DNA from: Beroe ovata
Taxonomy: Eukaryota; Ctenophora; Nuda; Beroida; Beroidae
Reading direction: 5' to 3'
Length of the DNA: 64,000 bases
Assembly (NCBI GenBank): GCA_946803715.1
Contig: CAMPET010000006.1
Coordinates: 579,006 to 643,005, forward strand
Both the position numbers and the translations under genes were made by a program. Every line of letters starts with the position of its first letter. The first letter of the stretch is position 1. This document shows, piece after piece, positions 34,497 through 46,300 of the stretch. The notes beneath the pieces were generated by a model. That model was not told the DNA's origin. It searched no databases and worked only from the letters and a program-made list of their open reading frames with translations.

Positions 34497-36430
34497 TCAT
34501 TTTTTCCAAGAAAACTCCACCTTGCAGAATCCCCTCTTGAAAGTCGGCTCCGCCGGGTACCCCCTATAGACCATCCTGCACCTGTGAGCATCTATACGAG
34601 GGAACATGAAGTTCTCGTCCTTGATATACGCCGGACTCCACAGTCTCTCGGCAGGAGCACTGGCCCGGGGCCACACCCTATGGAGGATGTTAGTGTTGTC
34701 CACATACAGGCCCCACATGCAGATCGTCCCTCCTAGCACGAGTTGCTGCTCCTCGTATGTTGCACTTGTGTTGAATGACCGGGGGTCACACTGGTAGAAC
34801 TTGGTCCAGTCGCTCCCGTACGAGATACGGCTGATGTACCAGCAGGACGACAGTATGGACCGGATACCAGCAGCGGTGGTGCGCCTCAACACGCCCTGCC
34901 AGTCGCCCTTCCACGCGTGTACAATTGTCTGCGGAGTTATGCGGACATGGTGGTTGAACACCTCCTCCCACACGATATAGTTCTTGTTCAGCGAGTTCAT
35001 GATATCCAGCACTCGCTGCTCGTAGTAGTTTTCCAGAGCATCAAAGTTGCCCGTCATGTTGTGAGCAGACATCCATGCCGTCACATTCTGGTTACTCCTC
35101 CAGCAATCGTAGTGAACTTCATCACCGCCGAGGTGAACAAAGTCCGAGGGGAACACCCCCGTTATCTCCTTGAACAGACGTCCCAGCATGGAATACACTG
35201 CCTCGTTAGTCGGGTTAACCGGACCGTAATCTGACCCGATATTGCCATGTCCGGGACAGTGAGTGAGGAACCCGGTGAGAGCTTTCCCCCAGGACAGCGT
35301 GTGTCCGGGAGTGTCCAGCTCGGGGATCACTATGATCCCGTGTCTGTACGAGAAGAGGATAATGTCCAGGACATCCTCCTGAGAGTAGACATGGGCGGGC
35401 GAGAACGCCCCCTTCTCACACAGCTCGGGGAACTCGGTGCTGCAGTAGGGAAATGCGGGGTCGTCCACCAGATGCCAGTGGAAGATGTTCAGTTTGGACC
35501 ACGAAGCTGCCGTGATGAGATGTTTGATGACACTTACACTGAGGTAGTGTCGTGATGTGTCCAGCATGAGACCCCGGAATTTGTACCGGGGATAGTCGGT
35601 GATGTCCACAGAGGGTAGCGTGTAGTTCTCTGTGTCCGCCAGCTGGGAGAACGTCTCTATACCTCGCATTGCACCAAACACTGTGTCTGCCTGGGTAGGT
35701 CTGTGGTAGGTGCTTGGATTTATCAACCTCACACATTCAATTGGAGTAAGGATTATTAAGCTAGGCAAATATCGGCTTCAGGGTTAGGATATAAGGGTTG
35801 GGACTTTAGGATTGAGTTATGGTTCCTCGTACGGTCAAAGGTAACGCGTGAGTAGCTTATCATAAGCAAATCCTTTTTGTAATACAATATTTGGATCTTA
35901 TCTGATGTCTCTCTCTCAAAAGCATTAAGCAATGCTTGATAATATTTACCTTGAGGACAGCAGACTCGGTGGTGACAGTGAGCGTGTAATTCTCGCTAGT
36001 TTCCAGTACTAATTCCTCGCTGGGGTTCATCACGACCACCTCTAGTGCTGGTAGAGTGACCGGCAGTGACTGCACGAAGTCGTGGAGTCTCAGATACCGG
36101 TGATAACGCTCAAAAACCTGGAGATAATGAGTTACATCGATCAGAATTGGCAAAAATGCTGTCGTGATGGTTCAATTTTTAGGAGTGTTTTAAAGAGTGT
36201 TCAAAGTACATAGGTAGTACATTCCGAAGACTTCCTACCTCTTGCAGGAGCAAACTTTTGGACGTGGTTGCGAACTTGAAGCGATGAGGATCAATAACGG
36301 CAGGAGGGTACTGGTCCAGTAGTTCTACATGTTGTGGATAAGGGACTAGCGGGAGAAGCGGAGGATTGGAACTTTGCCAAGACATTGAGGCTAAGCAACA
36401 TAGGGTAGCGGTTGCTAGCAACGTTATCAT
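34497..36430 (-). CDS. HEX-like: Beta-hexosaminidase (GH20)
   Basis: Lysosomal or secreted beta-N-acetylhexosaminidase, HEXA/HEXB family. Three exons, all phase 0: 36239-36430, 35950-36117, 34497-35690; 517 residues. Signal peptide: MITLLATATLCCLASMSWQ; the upstream frame has no ATG, so 36430 is the start. The N-terminal GH20b-like domain carries LVPYPQHVEL and ESAVLK; the catalytic barrel has RGLMLDTSRHYLSV, FHWHLVDDPAFPY, IPELDTPGH and the active-site pair HLGGDEVHYDCW (Asp310-Glu311), followed by WPRASAPAERLWSP near the C-terminus. Two-thirds of the protein is in one exon. It lies between two beta-galactosidase genes on the same strand, with 235 and about 250 bp gaps. Shared substrates (gangliosides, keratan sulfate, N-glycans) suggest a functional cluster. 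Confidence 0.96.
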
Positions 36431-36681
36431 TCTAAACTGGAAATTGTTCAAGTGATGATATGAATATGATATTTTGAGTTACTGTCACGATTATTGACAT
36501 TGTCAACTGTCAAGTCGTCAAGATGATCTCCGTGATAGTCATCATTTTGAAAGTGATCAGGACGTCTTCATGCATTCAAAATATTGCTAAATGAAAATCA
36601 CTGTAATATTCATATCAAAATTTTATCAAAGTTTTAGCGTATTCAAAGCACATATTATTGTTATCACGATTATGATCGAAA

Positions 36682-39600
36682 TTACTGCTGGGACGCGTCG
36701 TAGGACCCATCAACAAGTGGTGTGTCTGTTAGGACAACGGTTCGGTTCGCTGGTGCCTGTTCCAGCTCCAACATGAGGAATTCTGTCCACTCCTGGGATG
36801 GGGATCTGGGGCAGTAGGTACGCTTTTGGGGACCAGCTACGGGCCAGTACCTGAAAAGATGTCGTCTCAGTTTGACCTCATTCATTTAACAAATAAGCTC
36901 ATACGCAGTCAAAAATGATTCTCATATGTCTGAGTATTCGTCAATATGTTTCAAGGGTGTAACTGATAATTACCTCCCAAGGTTGAACCACTCGTCATAC
37001 TTCACAAAGAGGTAGCCCTTGCCCCATCCCTGGGTATCAATGTAAGTGTCACCAGGCAGACTCGTGTCCATAGTGGCAAAGTACAATGTGGGTATGAACC
37101 CGTCCCCATATTCCACACGTCTTGTCCTAGAACCGTACTTTGCAAATAGTTCTCGCCATCCTGAGAACTGGTTGGTGTCGTAGGGACCACGTGGCAATAC
37201 TTCAGAGAGGAGAGATGCTGTCCAGCCTTGTAATACCTACGGATATGCACTTTCAATTGTACTTCGCCCAGGCTGTGCAATGTCCATGAGCGATTCCTGC
37301 CACGTGAATACACATTACACAATGATGAATGGGTATAAGTATTTCTGATGAGTTTGCTTAGTCGAGTTGACATCTTATTCTTCTTAATTAGAATGTTTAC
37401 TTAGGAGCAGTCGAAACGTGAGGAATTGGAAAGAGTATATTATGAATGATCTGGGAGAATAGAGTCTCTCTTATTACCACTCGATTATCGGTACCTATTA
37501 AGATTTTACTTTGAGTGTATTGTCTTTACACATTCCCCCTGATAGCGAATAGACGCGAGAATCGAGATATCACTCTTTTCACTTAGGTGGGGCATCGCGA
37601 CCCCGCAAGAAAGTAGATACCTAGGACCTAGGTACTATCTAGGTACCTACCCAAATTTGTACCTACTCGTATTATTGCTAATTTGCATTAACCTGAGTCA
37701 AGCTAGTGTAAAAGTGTGCATACCTAAATATTATCACAGACGCAAAAGTGGCAGCTAGGAACGTGCGTTCACAAATGAAATGTATTTCGAAATACATTTC
37801 GTGTATACACTGAGAACCAAATTTCGCAATGCTTCTTCCACATTCCATTGCGCGCGCAAGTGGGTATTTCGATTGAGCGCCTCTTCCACGCATTGTCCCT
37901 GCGCGTTGTCTGCAGACGCAGTGTAGGTATGTTGTGTGTAAAAATGTAAACCGATTGTGCGAACTGCTATTTGAGTTTACCTGCCCATTTGCTGTCACGT
38001 TACCGATGATTCCCTTTTGATAGTACTGATAAGAGTAACGTACATGCCCTGTATTACTATGCCCTGAGAGTAGAAATCAATATCACTGCAGCAGTTGGCG
38101 AAGTTGTGCCTATCGGCTATCTTGCATCATCATTTACCTACTTCATTATTTCGAATTTATCTCATTGATCATACCTTCAGTACTCACCATTGTCTTCAAC
38201 CAGAATGTTCAGCTCCCTCTCGTTAACGGTGAATGTTTTGGGAGGCCTGTTTCGTGTGTTCATCTGAACCTCACCTGACTTTGATATCACATAAATCCTG
38301 CGGTAGGTTCACTATGGTTAGAATTTCAAATCAACAAGAAACCATTGACCGATGGAGATATACGTGTGTGCACTTTTTGTGTCCTCGGTATAGCACATGT
38401 AACGCATGTAACGTGTACTGATCATGTAACGTGTACTGATCATTAACGTGTACTGATCACGTGTAATACCTGTCGCCAAACATGTCCACATCCACTGCGG
38501 CAGGCAGAGGTATGTGCTCCGGTATTTGTGTCTGGTACATCACAAGGCCGTGGTTCTGCAGGGGGAATAGAGAATCACACATTCCCTCAGGGGGGGAATA
38601 GAGAATCACACATTGTCCAGAGGGAATAGGGAATCACACATTCCCTCAGGGGGGACTGTGTGATTCTCTTCAGCGTGATACTGTCCTATCCATTGATCTG
38701 ATCATCATCATCTTTACATCAATTTAGCACCAACTTGACAGCATCAGTGTCATTATGTGGGCATATAGGCCCCTTGTTATATAGTTGAGGAATACGTCAT
38801 GTTATTGTACCTGTCCCATCTCTTCCATCGCAAGGGGAAGGGTTGTTTCTATTCTGTATTCGGGCCAAAATTTCGGAATGATTCTTTCGACCATAATGAA
38901 AATGTTAAACTCCATATGCATGACGACGGGACCGACTTCCACTTTTGTGGTGTTTGGAGGCACTTCGTACACTTTACTGTAGTTGCTGCAATGAGAGTTG
39001 TCATGGCACAGCTATTCAGTGATTGGGATAACTCAATTATTTGGCATAGGGTATACAATAGCATCGACAAAGAATATTTTGGTTTTGGTTCGCACTCGCG
39101 TTAGATACCTCTACTAGAAAACCAGCACTACAAAGCCTGTATCAATTATCTGATAGACTCACCCGATAAGATTTCTGAGAACTTGGTATTTCCAGGTTGT
39201 GTCACCAGCCTCGCTAAGGGGAGCATCGTAATCGTAGCTGGTCATCTTACCCCACAGTCGTGGATATGCCGTGGTAGTGTCGTTGTTCCAGTCCCCTCTA
39301 CCACCCTGCACACGAGAGAGTGGGTTCGGGCGTGGGGCTTTTCTAAGGGTGGACACAATATATTCGGGGGGGGGGGGGGGGGGNNNNNNNNNNNNNCCCC
39401 CGGCGAATGCCGATAGAGTATTTCGAACTGTTGATGGTTCTGAACAAGCTGATACCTAGTATAAGAACCTCTTACCTTACTTTACACGATTTGTCAGCTT
39501 TTCGTATAATGTTATTTCATTCGATATGTTTTAAAATGGTTAACATGGGGCTATGTATGAACTAATTAGGGTGGTACTCAACGCTCATTGCGTGTCTCTT

Positions 39601-42600
39601 TCAAATTAATCAGGATCAGTTATACTGCGGTAAGCTTGATAATTTGTGCTCGCTGCAACATGCTAATATCTACCGTTTAGCTTTCAGCATGCAACAGTTC
39701 TTCAGACATTTTAGTAAAGTAGTTGATGTTGCATTTATTCAGCATGACACATCAAAATGTCTTATCTGGACTGGAATTTCCAGTTTGGAGATTTTTCTCG
39801 CATTTCATTTTTCACAATGCTACTCAGACTCAAAGCAAGAATATACACACCGCTTATGTTATGAATTTTGTTTTTGTTTCGTATCGTGCAATAACTACAT
39901 ATCCATAATCGAAATGTCGGTACCTGCATGTAAGCGAAGTTCGTTCCCCCATGGAACATGTACATGCTCATGCTGGCAGTCTTGTTGTTGAAGTTCAGTA
40001 CCTGTTCCAGACCGGCTGACAGGTGCTCAGCTGCTGTCTAGTGCACGTGGTGTCATATTATGTGGGGGGAATACAGTGCGATTAGTTTTGATTATAAGTA
40101 CTGAATAGCAGTTGTTGAAAATCCTCAAGATGGGAGAAAAATGTCATTTTTTCTCCCATCTTATGCATCATTTTTAAAATGATGCATACATGGCATATGA
40201 ATTATGAGCATTGCTTTCTGAGCCATACCATTAACATGTCGCGAGGTTTTTGATTTTGACACGCTATAATACCCACTGCACCTTTGCGAAACGGTGTCCC
40301 CAGTGATCGAGCCAGCCACTAAAGAAAGCGCTGCACACAAAGGGTCCATGGGGTTCCTGTTTTCTCTCCACCTCAAACTTGTCCGCGATGTCGCCTCCTG
40401 ACCCGAAGTTAACAGTCGAGTAGAGACCCTCGATGTTCCCACACTTTGCCAATCCGTAGCTATAGAGGGGGGAGGAGGTGAAAATGGATCTTGCCGCTTC
40501 TTAGTTTCTGTCATATGACTCCTCTATAATAAGGTACATTGTTTAGCACTATTAGCTTAAGTAGTTTGATAACATTAAAAGTTATCAAAATACATCTTAT
40601 CATTATACTGATTTGCACTGTGCAGTGTATACCTGTCCCCATCCACTGTGAGGAGAACCACTCTGTGTCCGAGATGCTGTCTGTAGATGTCCCTCAGCTG
40701 GTACATGTAGTCAAAGTGGGCTGCATCACACGGCCTGTTACTGCCAAACTCATTTTCCACCTGGACATGATAATATGTCAAAGTTGTCGCAACCAGTGAT
40801 GACGTCTCTACGATGTCCCCCTTGGAGCTAGGTCCTAGTGAGTTGCAGACCATGATAATACCTTAAGTTGATAGCATTTTATCACATTGAAAAAAGGATT
40901 TCTGATCCACTTATTGTGTGCTACTGCTTACTTCGAACCTTCTATTCTATTAACAATTCATTGTTTCTTTGCATGAAAACTGAGCTACTAAAAATTATGG
41001 ATTCTTTATTTTCGTTATAATTTCCGTTTATCGAAGTGATGATAAAATTACCTGTACAGCTATGATGGGTCCTCCCTTGTTGTATAGATAGGGCTCGAGG
41101 CTAGGAAGTAGTTTTGCATACCATTTCCGCACCTCGGTCATGTAAGCCGTTTCGTTTCTCCGTACGCTGCAGGTATTATATCAGCCGCACGACAGCTTAG
41201 CTTAGTTTCTTACATATGAGCATGATATGAAGGACCTTTATTGAAGGTGTCAGTCACATATTACCTATAGCAACGGATTTATATCAGTTGATACTATTCA
41301 GATCACCCTAGATCAGTTGATACTATGATCAGTTAATACTATAGAGTAGGAGATACCTTCTTTAGAGGCTTTTTCTGACATCAACCTAAGTTTATTTTAG
41401 TTGCAGCACCAAATACCAATAGTCTGATAATCTGATATTCCATCTTCCACACAACTATGAAAATACCGCATCCACTATTGACTTACTCGAGGGTTGGTCT
41501 GTCCTTGAGCAGCCACCCTGGGAAGCCACCATAATCCCACTCGGTAGCAAGGAAGGGACCAGGTCGGACGATGACTGTGAGTCCCAGACTCCACGCAATG
41601 TCCATGTACCGGTACACATCCGCTATACCCTCGAAATTGTACACGTCCTCTCGGGGTACATGCACGTTCCAGGGTATATACCTGCAAAAATAGAGATTGA
41701 ATATGCAGACAGATTGATATATCAGATATCCTGCTAAATCAAAATTCACAAAATCCCTGCTGTAGATTGTTTCATTACACACTTTTTGACTCTCATTTAG
41801 AGAGTCTCATGTCTCATTTTTGCCGCGATATTAAATTAGTCCAAGTGAACTTTCCGTTTAAGATAACATGTGTGTTTATGTGGTTAGCGGTTACATCAAC
41901 ACTGACTACTGAGCACTACAGCAGCGTTTTTTTTCGAGTGACGCTTAGATTTAAACGTTGCTTTAGGTTGATTTTATTAGATACCTAGTTAGATTCTTAC
42001 ATCGCGCATATAAATCGTATTCATAATAAGCTTGACATAAAGATAACTACGATATTTTCTTGTTAAACACGCATTCTGATGAAATGTTCATTTAACTCTA
42101 ATGAGATATACTTATGCTATGCCAATTAATCTGGAAAAAAGCTGTTTCCTGTCGATAGGTACCTATAACTTTGACAATATAGCAACTATTTGACACAGGA
42201 TGTGATATTGTTTGAAAAAGTGGTCTGATACTCATCACTCAAAGCTAATTAGTCCGATGGACTATAATAGTGTCGCACCAGATGACTTAAGTCTGACTTT
42301 AGTCTTGCTATTATGAAACTAACGTTTGAACAGTGGTAAAGCCAGCTGCTCTCAGTTTGAGAAGCCTGTCTTCCCAATACTGGGGGTGAATCCGGAAGTA
42401 GTGCATTTCTCCTGCTATGTACCGGTAACACTCGCCGTCTTTCCGGTAGCAGTCTTCCTGGGAGCCAGGGAGCAGTCATGATCAGCAACACATGGAATCA
42501 GAGTTGGAATTAGAACTAGAACTAGAATTAGAGTGAGGATAAGTGCTAGGGCCTAGGACTAGAACTAGAATTCTGGGTTTTATAGCCGGGTAGGTATACC

Positions 42601-42674
42601 TGATAATCGATCTTGAAAGTTGGGTTTGACCCTGATCCTTGACTCAAAATAACTGCTGGTAATAGAGCAGCCAT
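36682..42674 (-). CDS. GLB1-like: Beta-galactosidase GLB1-like, copy B (nucleophile Glu replaced by Ala)
   Basis: GH35 paralogue of copy A. Fourteen exons keep phase for 655 residues: 42600-42674, 42324-42457, 41487-41681, 41052-41166, 40633-40760, 40282-40459, 39924-40037, 39163-39305, 38811-38985, 38470-38555, 38188-38297, 37981-38063, 36974-37236, 36682-36850. The N-terminus [13 protein letters not shown] is a short signal-like segment. Marks: [50 protein letters not shown] (acid/base Glu177 kept), [52 protein letters not shown]. In the fourth of these that should contain the nucleophile Glu (N-S/T-E-F-Y), the codon at 40327-40329 reads Ala. Hydrolysis is therefore predicted to be lost while the fold is kept, which suggests a lectin-like or regulatory role. 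Introns hold tandem repeats and a poly-G/N gap at 39369-39396. Confidence 0.92.
37240..37980. other. Long intron 12 of GLB1-B
   Basis: About 740 bp with no exon. It contains a palindromic 'gaaatgtatttcgaaatacatttc' near 37776-37800 and 'ctaggacctaggtactatctaggtacctac' near 37620-37650. Confidence 0.4.
38396..38465. repeat. 21-bp tandem repeat in GLB1-B intron 10
   Basis: Three or four copies of 'catgtaacgtgtactgat' variants next to the exon 10 donor. Confidence 0.8.
38565..38660. repeat. About 30-bp tandem repeat in GLB1-B intron 9
   Basis: Three copies of 'gggaatagagaatcacacatt' followed by ccctcaggg, next to the exon 10 acceptor. Confidence 0.8.
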
Positions 42675-43345
42675 GATCATCAACATTTTCGGACACATTC
42701 TGCAGAATTATTGGTGGCTTTAAGATCTTCATAAAGGACGGTAGGTACCTGGAAACGTTGTGACGTTTCGTAGCTACGCATTGTTCCAATACGAACTTAT
42801 AAAACTTCATATTGCCGTGCTATAGTTGCCCTGACAACCCCGGTAGATCAACCTCGGTATTATGACACCTTTTATGGAGGGTTTCTCCGTCCTCATATAA
42901 CATAAATGTGTGCATAAATCTTACATAAAGTAAATTATATATGTTAGTGTAACGTGATGATTTATGCGCGGTGAAGTATTCGTGGAATAATAGATAATAA
43001 AAATACAGATATGCAGTTTTGCTTTCGCTTTTTTTGCACAAACCTTGTTGATGAGTAGTTAAAGTTAATTTCATTTGTACAGTTATAATCAACCGGAGCA
43101 AATTTACGGAGGATTGCCATTTTACTTTGATATTTCAATTTGAAGGATTGCTATTTTAATTTGCCAAATATCATGACTCCTTGACTGCCATTATCATCAG
43201 TACGTATCTTCAGATTTGTCCTGGAGTGAACCATTTTTAATAATCGTGTGACCGTTAATCGAGTTCTCTGCGCACTTTCACCAAACAGCTGCTTTTTACT
43301 TCTTGTAAGCGAAGCCAATCAATTTCACTTGCAAATTTCAGCGGG
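42675..43345. other. Divergent promoter region between GLB1-B and SLC6
   Basis: 671 bp between the start codons of a minus-strand and a plus-strand gene. AT-rich, no coding exon seen. A splice-acceptor-like cag at 43339 close to the SLC6 start could mark a 5' UTR exon. Confidence 0.45.
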
Positions 43346-46300
43346 ATGGCAAGCAAGGATCTCGAAGCTGAGATTCAAGATGAGCGTGAGAAAGGGCGAA
43401 AGTCGTGGGACCACCCAATATCCTTTATCCTAGCTGCTGTTGGTTCTGCTGTCGGTTTGGGTAATGTCTGGAGGTTTCCCTACCTTGTATCCAAGTAAGT
43501 TTCGCCATGTGCAGTCGTGAAACTGAAAACTTCCCCTTCTGTTCATGTGTGCTTCTGTAAGTGCATTCCTCACATGCATTCATCTTCTTCATTTCTCTTA
43601 TTCGCAGCACATATGTTGTTCTGCCAACATACTTCTATTCATGCTGCAATACCTATACCAGGACGCCTGCTAGTTTTCAAGCACGCGGCAGGTATTGAAA
43701 CTTGATCATTGCAGGTTTGGTGGTGCCCCTTTTCTCATCCCCTACTTCCTGATCCTGTTCTTTGTGGGCATGCCCATCTTAGGTATGGAGCTCTGTATTG
43801 GAACCTTCTTCCAGGCTGGTGACGCTGACGCTTTTGGATCCATGAACCCTAGATTGAGGTTGGTAAAACGCTGGAATACCAGAATCAAAATCCATATGTT
43901 GAGGACTGTTTTTATACCAGTAGCGCCCTAAGTCCTCCTTTTGAGAAAACGGGCATAAATATCCATCACAGAGGCATTGGTTTAGCAAGCATCTTCGCTG
44001 GGTACGGTATCACTTTCTACTACTGCATCATTCTGGCATGGGCCTTTGTCTACTTCGGGGAGTCTTTCCAGGCAACAGCCAATATCAGGTGGTTGACAGA
44101 CACTGGCGACTTCTTCAATAAAGTTAGCATGGGTATGTTTTTCTGTCCCCTTATTTGTTATCAGTATTCTTCAACTATTTAGGAACTGTAGATGACCTCA
44201 AATGAGCGAAACAATGGTTCCTATAGCCATAGTAATTGGTTGCAATAATCTCAATGCAAAGCGATATCTCAAGTCGCATCTAAAATTTTGTTTGCAAGGA
44301 GTAGTGTTAAAGTGTGTTATGGAAGCGCATAGAGTGTTGATCATCCTCGAATTTGATACACTGTAGGAGTATGAAAGGGGGCTATCCTGCAGCACACAAT
44401 CCCTGACCCCCGCCTAGGTTTTTTTGTTTTTTTCAAGCTGTAGTCTTCAACAAAAGAACGACATCGGCAGCAATTACGAAATACTAACACTAATAAACTA
44501 CCAGAAACACTAATAAACTACCAGATACCCAGTAGATTTTGAAAGAAAAACATACAGTTTACTTTTTACTGTACATGCATTTGTACTCCATTTCTTATCA
44601 TACCTCAATTTTAACTTGATTTTAGGGTGTCTAGTTACATTCATTGGGATCAGGATAAATTTTGATAAACAGCTGTTGAACCATATCAGTGTGAACTGAG
44701 CGAGTAATAAAGTAAAAATGTCCGGCTGAAGGCGATGTCCTTTGCGAGAATGTGCTACAAATAAAAGGAGCTTATTGCTGCGAAGATACCTTAACCTAGA
44801 ATTAGTAGAAGAATCATGTGATTGCTGTATTATACGCACTGAACAACGTACTGTCATATTCTTGCCGTTGAAAACGAATGAATTCCCGCGGGTAGCACAT
44901 TGTGGAAAATCTCTCTTGTGACTTCAGCTGTGAGCTACTCATTGACTGTATTTGAACTCGATTGTGGAAAACAGCTACTGTAATACTTAAAATATATACT
45001 GGAGAATATTTTTTAGGGTTGGTACCTTATCAACAGTAGCATGGGCAATGGGCATTGGATCCTAAAAATAGAATGAGCCAATGTTTGATCTTGACCCTAA
45101 CTATAGCGCCCCTCCTGCAGTAACGGGGCCCGATGACTTCACGGGAGCGTTCAACTGGCGTGCCTTCCTCGGTCTGGCTGCTGTATGGATAATCATCTTC
45201 TTCTGCCTCTTCAGAGGAGTGAAGAGCACGAGTTGGGTTGTCAAGTTCACTGTCCCCCTTCCCCTTCTCATTCTCATAATCCTCATTATACGAGGTAAAG
45301 AATACTATGAGGACTAGTGTAGGACAGCTGCAGGTATAATAGTTGACATGGATACGTGGTGAAATGAGCTTATCATCTCCTGTCGGACAGGTGCACTATT
45401 GGACGGGGCTGCTGATGGTATCAGGGCGTATCTCATCAAGTGGGACTCAGATGTACTCAAAGATCCATTTATCTGGTCTGAAGCAATTGGACAGGTTAGA
45501 GTTCCGAATATATGAGTCAAATATTGCGTCAATAGAAACCGTTTCTGGTGCTGAAGCTATTCTTCAGGTCATTGATGATATTCTTTCAGGTATTTTTCTC
45601 ACTTGGTGTGTGTATGGGGGTCATGACAGCTTATAGCTCTCACAACTCAAAAACTAAGACCAATGTGGCCGGCTCGGAGAAAGCTATATCGCTCAGGTTA
45701 GTGCTTATATCGATCATTGCGCCACACACACACACACACACACACACANCACACTTCCTGACAACATCTGTCGCGGAAAATCAAGTGTCGCGGTACAGTC
45801 CGTTTACCCACTTATATCAAACTGTAGCACCTGATTCACACGTCATAACGTATCTCTCAGTGACACAGGAATTGCTCTGCTCGGTGGTTTTGCCATATAT
45901 GAGATGTTGGGCAGCATGCGGGCAAGTTGCTACACAGCAGCCGGTGTAGACAGGGCTACGGTTACTGAGGAAACAGAGATAGAGGCATGTGAGGCATACC
46001 TTCAACAGAAATCATTCGGTCTGGCGTTCATTGCTTATCCTGAAGGTTAGTTGAGCTACTGTGGCAGTATGATTGATAAACAATAATCTTAACTTTATGC
46101 AAGTGTGCCACAGAATAAAATCTCAAAGTTCTCGAACTCAACCACGAACAATAACTGTGTTGGAGTTGTGATCTTAACTTTACAATTCTTTACTTAACAA
46201 TGATCTTTACCTAACAATTATTCATGAAGTTATGATTATAAAGGACAGGGAATTCAACTCTGCATTCAATTCACAGGTCTTGGAAGTCTAGAGGGGCCTC

